Shown: in pieces, positions 60,043 to 64,000 of the stretch
Layout: each line of letters opens with the position of its first letter
Numbering within the stretch: position 1 is the first letter of the stretch
NCBI GenBank assembly: GCA_009746045.1
Contig: RPFO01000299.1
Span: 62,001 to 126,000, forward strand
Reading direction: 5' to 3'
Origin: Mesostigma viride
Lineage: Eukaryota > Streptophyta > Mesostigmatophyceae > Mesostigmatales > Mesostigmataceae
DNA length: 64,000 nt
Program-made: the position numbers and the translations under genes
Notes under the pieces: model-generated
Databases searched by the model: none
What the model saw: only the letters and a program-made list of their open reading frames with translations
What the model was told of the DNA's origin: nothing

Positions 60043-60681
60043 TCAGTCACAATATCGATTCGCATCATTGACGCACTCGAACTTGTACTTCTGCCCGAAG
60101 GCGGACAGCACATCAGAAACCGCCTTCTCAAACTCGTCAACACCGCTGGTTCCCCACTCGTGCACGTATTCGCTCAACCGGATTCTGCAACTTCCAGAAG
60201 ACAGGAACAGCCGGTCCTCATTGTCAAGCTTGAAGTACTTGCCGTCTTTCAAGATGACCCACTTGAACCGTCCCTCACTCCCCAAACCCTCACACCCTTC
60301 TCCCAGATCATAACCCATTACCCGTTTTCGAATGACATTACCATCAGCATCAACGGTCTCATACCACATCCAGGGTTTCGAATAATCAATGGGCCTTATA
60401 GCACCACACCTCACAAGCACCTCCTCAAATGGCTCTACGGTCGGCTTTGGGATCCCCCCTCCCTCCATGTTGAAAACAAGAACCGCGTCCGTCGCGTCTG
60501 GTCGCATACGTGTCAGAAGACCCTCTCCACCCTCCTTGGGCTTGAACGACAGCTTAATGTCCGGCACAAGCCTGAGTGCGCTCCTGACCACACCCTCAAG
60601 CCTGTCTTCCAAGTCGTCACGCTTTTGTTGCCATTTGGTGATATTGATCCACTCGCCCCCCTTCGTCCTGTAGAACGTCAT
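60043..60681 (-). CDS. Unknown protein, paralogue C of three
   Basis: 212 codons: MTFYRTKGGEWINITKWQQK, SALRLVPDIKLSFKPKEGGE, VLVRCGAIRPIDYSKPWMWY, RFKWVILKDGKYFKLDNEDR, RLSEYVHEWGTSGVDEFEKA, ends NDANRYCD. More diverged than A and B are from each other. Intact frame in all three copies suggests selection. Palindromes at 60723 and 60802. Confidence 0.6.
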   Translation of the reverse strand: MTFYRTKGGEWINITKWQQKRDDLEDRLEGVVRSALRLVPDIKLSFKPKEGGEGLLTRMRPDATDAVLVFNMEGGGIPKPTVEPFEEVLVRCGAIRPIDYSKPWMWYETVDADGNVIRKRVMGYDLGEGCEGLGSEGRFKWVILKDGKYFKLDNEDRLFLSSGSCRIRLSEYVHEWGTSGVDEFEKAVSDVLSAFGQKYKFECVNDANRYCD

Positions 60682-60722
60682 CTGCAACCCACCGACACCG
60701 TTTGATATACGTTTCTCACCGT

Positions 60723-60815
60723 CAACGGCCGTTGGCTTGAAAAAACTAACAAGAATGTAAGATTTATTACGCGCACGAAAATGACACCCATTTCTCCATC
60801 CCAACGGCCGTTGGC
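60723..60815 (-). promoter_or_regulatory. Leader palindromes of paralogue C
   Basis: CAACGGCCGTTGG at 60723-60735 (41 nt before ATG) and 60802. Confidence 0.5.
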
Positions 60816-60912
60816 GCACGAAAAATGATTTATTATGCATTTATTGATTACATCCATGGTGCCACGTGGCAAACCTCACCCTACTTCCAGGTGCAAAGAA
60901 AATGAAACCCTA

Positions 60913-63410
60913 ATTGGAAGAAAAATGGTAATAGCCACCACTAAGCTGCATGAATGACACATCCTGCCTTATTGCCACCCTATCAAAGGAATGAAATGCA
61001 CATGATAATGTTTTTCCAATTCCAACGGCCGTTGGCTCACAACCCCCCTGTGGGAAGGGTGGAGACCTTACGAACCAGTCAAGCCCATCTTTATGCTCAG
61101 CTAGATTTTTTGGAGGCCTTTCTTGGAAGAAAAATGGTAATAGCCACCACTAAGCTGCATGAAAGATACATCCTGGCTGATTGCCAACCCACTCAAACAA
61201 AGGAATGAAATGCACATGATAATGTTTTTCCAATTCCAACGGCCGTTGGCTCACAACCCCCCTGTGGGAAGGGTGGATGCCTTACGAACCAGTCAACCAC
61301 ATCTTTATGCTCAGCTAGATTTTTTGGAGGCCTTTCTTGGAAGAACAATGGTAATAACCACCACAAAGCTGCTTGAAAGACACATCCTGCCTTATTGCCA
61401 CCCTATCAAAGGAATGAAATGCACATGATAATGTTTTTCCAATTCCAACGGCCGTTGGCTCACAACCCCCGTGTGGGAAGGGTGGAGGCCTTACGAACCA
61501 GTCAACCACATCTTTATGCTCAGCTAGATTTTTTGGAGGCCTTTCTTGGAAGAACAATGGTAATAACCACCACTAAGCTGCATGAAAGATACATCCTGGC
61601 TGATTGCCAACCCACTCAAAGGAATGAAATGCACATGATAATGTTTTTCCAATTCCAACGGCCGTTGGCTCACAACCCCCCTGTGGGAAGGGTGGATGCC
61701 TTACGAACCAGTCAACCACATCTTTATGCTCAGCTAGATTTTTTGGAGGCCTTTCTTGGAGAAAAATGGTAATAGCCACCACTAAGCTGCATAAAAGACT
61801 CCTGCCTTATTGCCAACCTATCAAACGAATGAAATGCACATGATAATGTTTTTCAAGTCTAACGGCCGTTGGCTCACAACCCCCCTGTGGGAAGTGTGGA
61901 GACCTTACGAACCAGTCAACCACATCTTTATGCCAAGCTAGATTTTTTGGAGGCCTTTCTTGGAAGAAAAATGGTAATAGCCACCACTAAGCTGCATGAA
62001 AGATACATCCTGGCTGATTGCCAACCCACTCAAACAAAGGAATGAAATGCACATGATAATGTTTTTCAAGTCTAACGGCCGTTGGCTCACAACCCCCCTG
62101 TGGGAAGGGTGGAGACCTTACGAACCAGTCAAGCCCATCTTTATGCTCAGCTAGATTTTTTGGAGGCCTTTCTTGGAGAAAAATGGTAATAGCCACCACT
62201 AAGCTGCATGAAAGACACATCCTGCCTTATTGCCACCCAATGAAACGAATGAAATGCACATGATAATGTTTTTCAAGTCTAACGGCCGTTGGCTCACAAC
62301 CCCCCTATGGGAAGGGTGGAGACCTTACGAACCAGTCAAGCCGATCTTTATGCTCAGCTAGATTTTTTGGAGGCCTTTCTTGGAGAAAAATGGTAATAGC
62401 CACCACTAAGCTGCATGAAAGACACATCCTGCCTTATTGCCACCCAATGAAACGAATGAAATGCACATGATAATGTTTTTCAAGTCTAACGGCCGTTGGC
62501 TCACAACCCCCCTATGGGAAGGGTGGAGACCTTACGAACCAGTCAAGCCGATCTTTATGCTCAGCTAGATTTTTGGAGGCCTTTCTTGGAAGGCACATGG
62601 TAATAGCCACCACAAAGCTGCATGAATGACACATCCTGCCTTATTGCCACCCAATGAAAAGAAAGAAATGCACATGATAATGTTTTTCCAATTCCAACGG
62701 CCGTTGGCTCACAGCCCCCCTGTGGGAAGGGTGGATGCCTTACGAACCAGTCAACCACATCTTTATGCTCAGCTAGATTTTTGGAGGCCTTTCTTGGAAG
62801 GCACATGGTAATAACCATCACTAAGCTGCATAAAAGACACATCCTGCCTTATTGCCACCCAATGAAACGAATGAAATGCACATGATAATGTTTTTCCAAT
62901 TCAAACGGCCGTTGGCTCACAACCCCCCTGTGGGAAGGGTGGATGCCTTACGAACCAGTCAACCACATCTTTATGCTCAGCTAGATTTTTTGGAGGCCTT
63001 TCTTGGAGAAAAATGGTAATAGCCACCACAAAGCTGCATGAATGACACATCCTGCCTTATTGCCACCCAATGAAAAGAAAGAAATGCACATGATAATGTT
63101 TTTCCAATTCCAACGGCCGTTGGCTCACAACCCCCCTGTGGGAAGGGTGGATGCCTTACGAACCAGTCAACCACATCTTTATGCTCAGCTAGATTTTTGG
63201 AGGCCTTTCTTGGAAGGCACATGGTAATAACCATCACCAAGCTGCATGAAAGACACATCCTGCCTTACTGCCACCAAATGAAAAGAATGAAATGCACATG
63301 ATAATGTTTTTCCAATTCCAACGGCCGTTGGCTCACAACCCCCCACGGGTAGAGGCCTTACGGACCAGTCAGAAAGTGTCCACCAAGCTGTTCCCCCCAC
63401 ACCCACAGTT
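60913..63410. repeat. 208-bp satellite, about 12 units, each with the palindrome
   Basis: CCAACGGCCGTTGGCTCACA-type cores at 61022, 61236, 61445, 61655, 61859, 62072, 62279, 62486, 62694, 62902, 63110 and 63318 (spacing 204-214). Units also share GCACATGATAATGTTTTTC, GGCCTTTCTTGGA and GCTCAGCTAGATTTTT. Some units have TCTAACGG or TCAAACGG, breaking only the outer pairs. Open frames of up to 125 codons on both strands are by-products of the repeat. Confidence 0.9.
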
Positions 63411-63725
63411 GTCCTTGTCCACATACCTTTCCAGTACAGTTGTCCTCAGCTTCTCAGCAACGCGGGCGACTCCTCTCCTTCTTGATGCCTTGACAGATAT
63501 CACATAAACAAAATACGATCACGAGAGCATCAGGATTGTTAGAGGTTTCCTCCATCAAAAACCGTAAGATACACACCTCAAAAACCAACTTTCTTGTCCT
63601 CCCAAATAACATATGTTTTTAAATGTAAAATAAATCACATTCATATTCTTTCACTTGATTTAACCACACAATTTTTCAGGTCCAACGCCCGTTGGCATTA
63701 CGCCTGTTCCCGGTAAAAGAGTATT
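63411..63725. other. No gene seen; one degenerate palindrome
   Basis: TCCAACGCCCGTTGGC at about 63682 is an asymmetric palindrome variant. Otherwise AT-rich unique sequence. Confidence 0.4.
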
Positions 63726-63934
63726 TATTGCTCAAACCCCACAAGAAACTCGTTCCGGACCTGTTCGAAGCGAAGAGCACTGCCAGGGATCGGAGTCGAG
63801 CCAGATTTGTGTGCGGAACATGATGGCTGGCCTACCTCACTCCCCAACATCAATGTGGACCTGGGTTCGAACCCTGTCAGTGCTATTCGCTTCGAACAGT
63901 TCCGGAACGAGTTTTTTGTGGGTGTGGAGCAATA
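63726..63934. repeat. Large inverted repeat with B-box-like loop
   Basis: Left arm 63726-63782 (ACTCGTTCCGGA, CTGTTCGAAGCGAA, AGCACTG) and right arm 63878-63934 (CAGTGCT, TTCGCTTCGAACAG, TCCGGAACGAG) are nearly perfect inverses with an approximately 95-bp loop. The loop contains GGGTTCGAACCCTG, which looks like a tRNA T-arm, but I find no matching tRNA 5' half. Confidence 0.7.
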
Positions 63935-64000
63935 ATGTCGACATTTTCAGTGACTGTTCAGCCTAAAAAAATCACAAGCAGATGCGACGGCCCCTCCATT

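Noticed and set aside
38611-60681. Endogenous giant virus insertion
   Set aside because: No capsid, polymerase, packaging ATPase or other hallmark gene, and part of the block has plausible spliceosomal introns. Kept only as an alternative.
61159-61772. Tandem protein-coding repeats in the 208-bp satellite
   Set aside because: Open frames occur on both strands and unit lengths (204-214) are not kept in multiples of three.
63783-63890. A tRNA gene
   Set aside because: Only a T-arm-like GGGTTCGAACCC is present; A box, anticodon arm and acceptor pairing do not fit.

Overview
This window looks like nuclear DNA of a photosynthetic eukaryote, most likely a green alga. It has two intron-bearing housekeeping genes (a plastid fibrillin and an RluA-type pseudouridine synthase), a stray fragment of plastid rpoB, many LINE fragments, DNA transposons and very long simple-sequence arrays. 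I see no bacterial operon structure, rRNA gene or canonical complete tRNA. The species cannot be named from sequence alone.

Layout. 0-11.6 kb is a graveyard of nested elements: L1-like LINE fragments in both orientations, a 1.7 kb terminal-inverted-repeat element (800-2538) and a 3.7 kb TIR element carrying its own satellites (3172-6902). 11.9-22.4 kb holds the two clear host genes, facing away from each other: fibrillin/PAP on the minus strand (4 exons) and the pseudouridine synthase on the plus strand (7 exons). Reading phases match across every proposed intron of both. 22.4-37 kb returns to repeats: a second copy of the TIR element (25692-28449), LINE 5' ends, a tRNA-related SINE, a 5'-truncated short retroelement family, and a Penelope-like reverse transcriptase broken by one frameshift (33467-36057). 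A hAT-type non-autonomous element with an 8-bp target duplication sits at 37232-38370.

38.6-60.8 kb is the unusual part. It is a one-sided run of minus-strand genes of unknown function: a large multi-exon gene at 38.6-45.7 kb, then small intron-poor genes at 53.7-60.7 kb that include three paralogues, a MYND-finger protein and several proteins with a shared C-x4-C-x(10-12)-C-x2-H module. A 14-bp palindrome, CCAACGGCCGTTGG, is scattered through this region. A copy, sometimes imperfect, lies 40-45 nt upstream of the start codon of seven of the eight small genes and of one gene remnant. It also forms 46-bp tandem arrays, partly inside a predicted intron, and is the core of a 208-bp satellite (60.9-63.4 kb). 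The block is interrupted by about 5 kb of (GGACAA)n satellite (46.1-51.5 kb) and by the rpoB insertion (52.96-53.44 kb).

Several of the unknown genes are broken by single frameshifts, mostly at homopolymer runs of six or more. Sequencing error is therefore a serious alternative to real decay.
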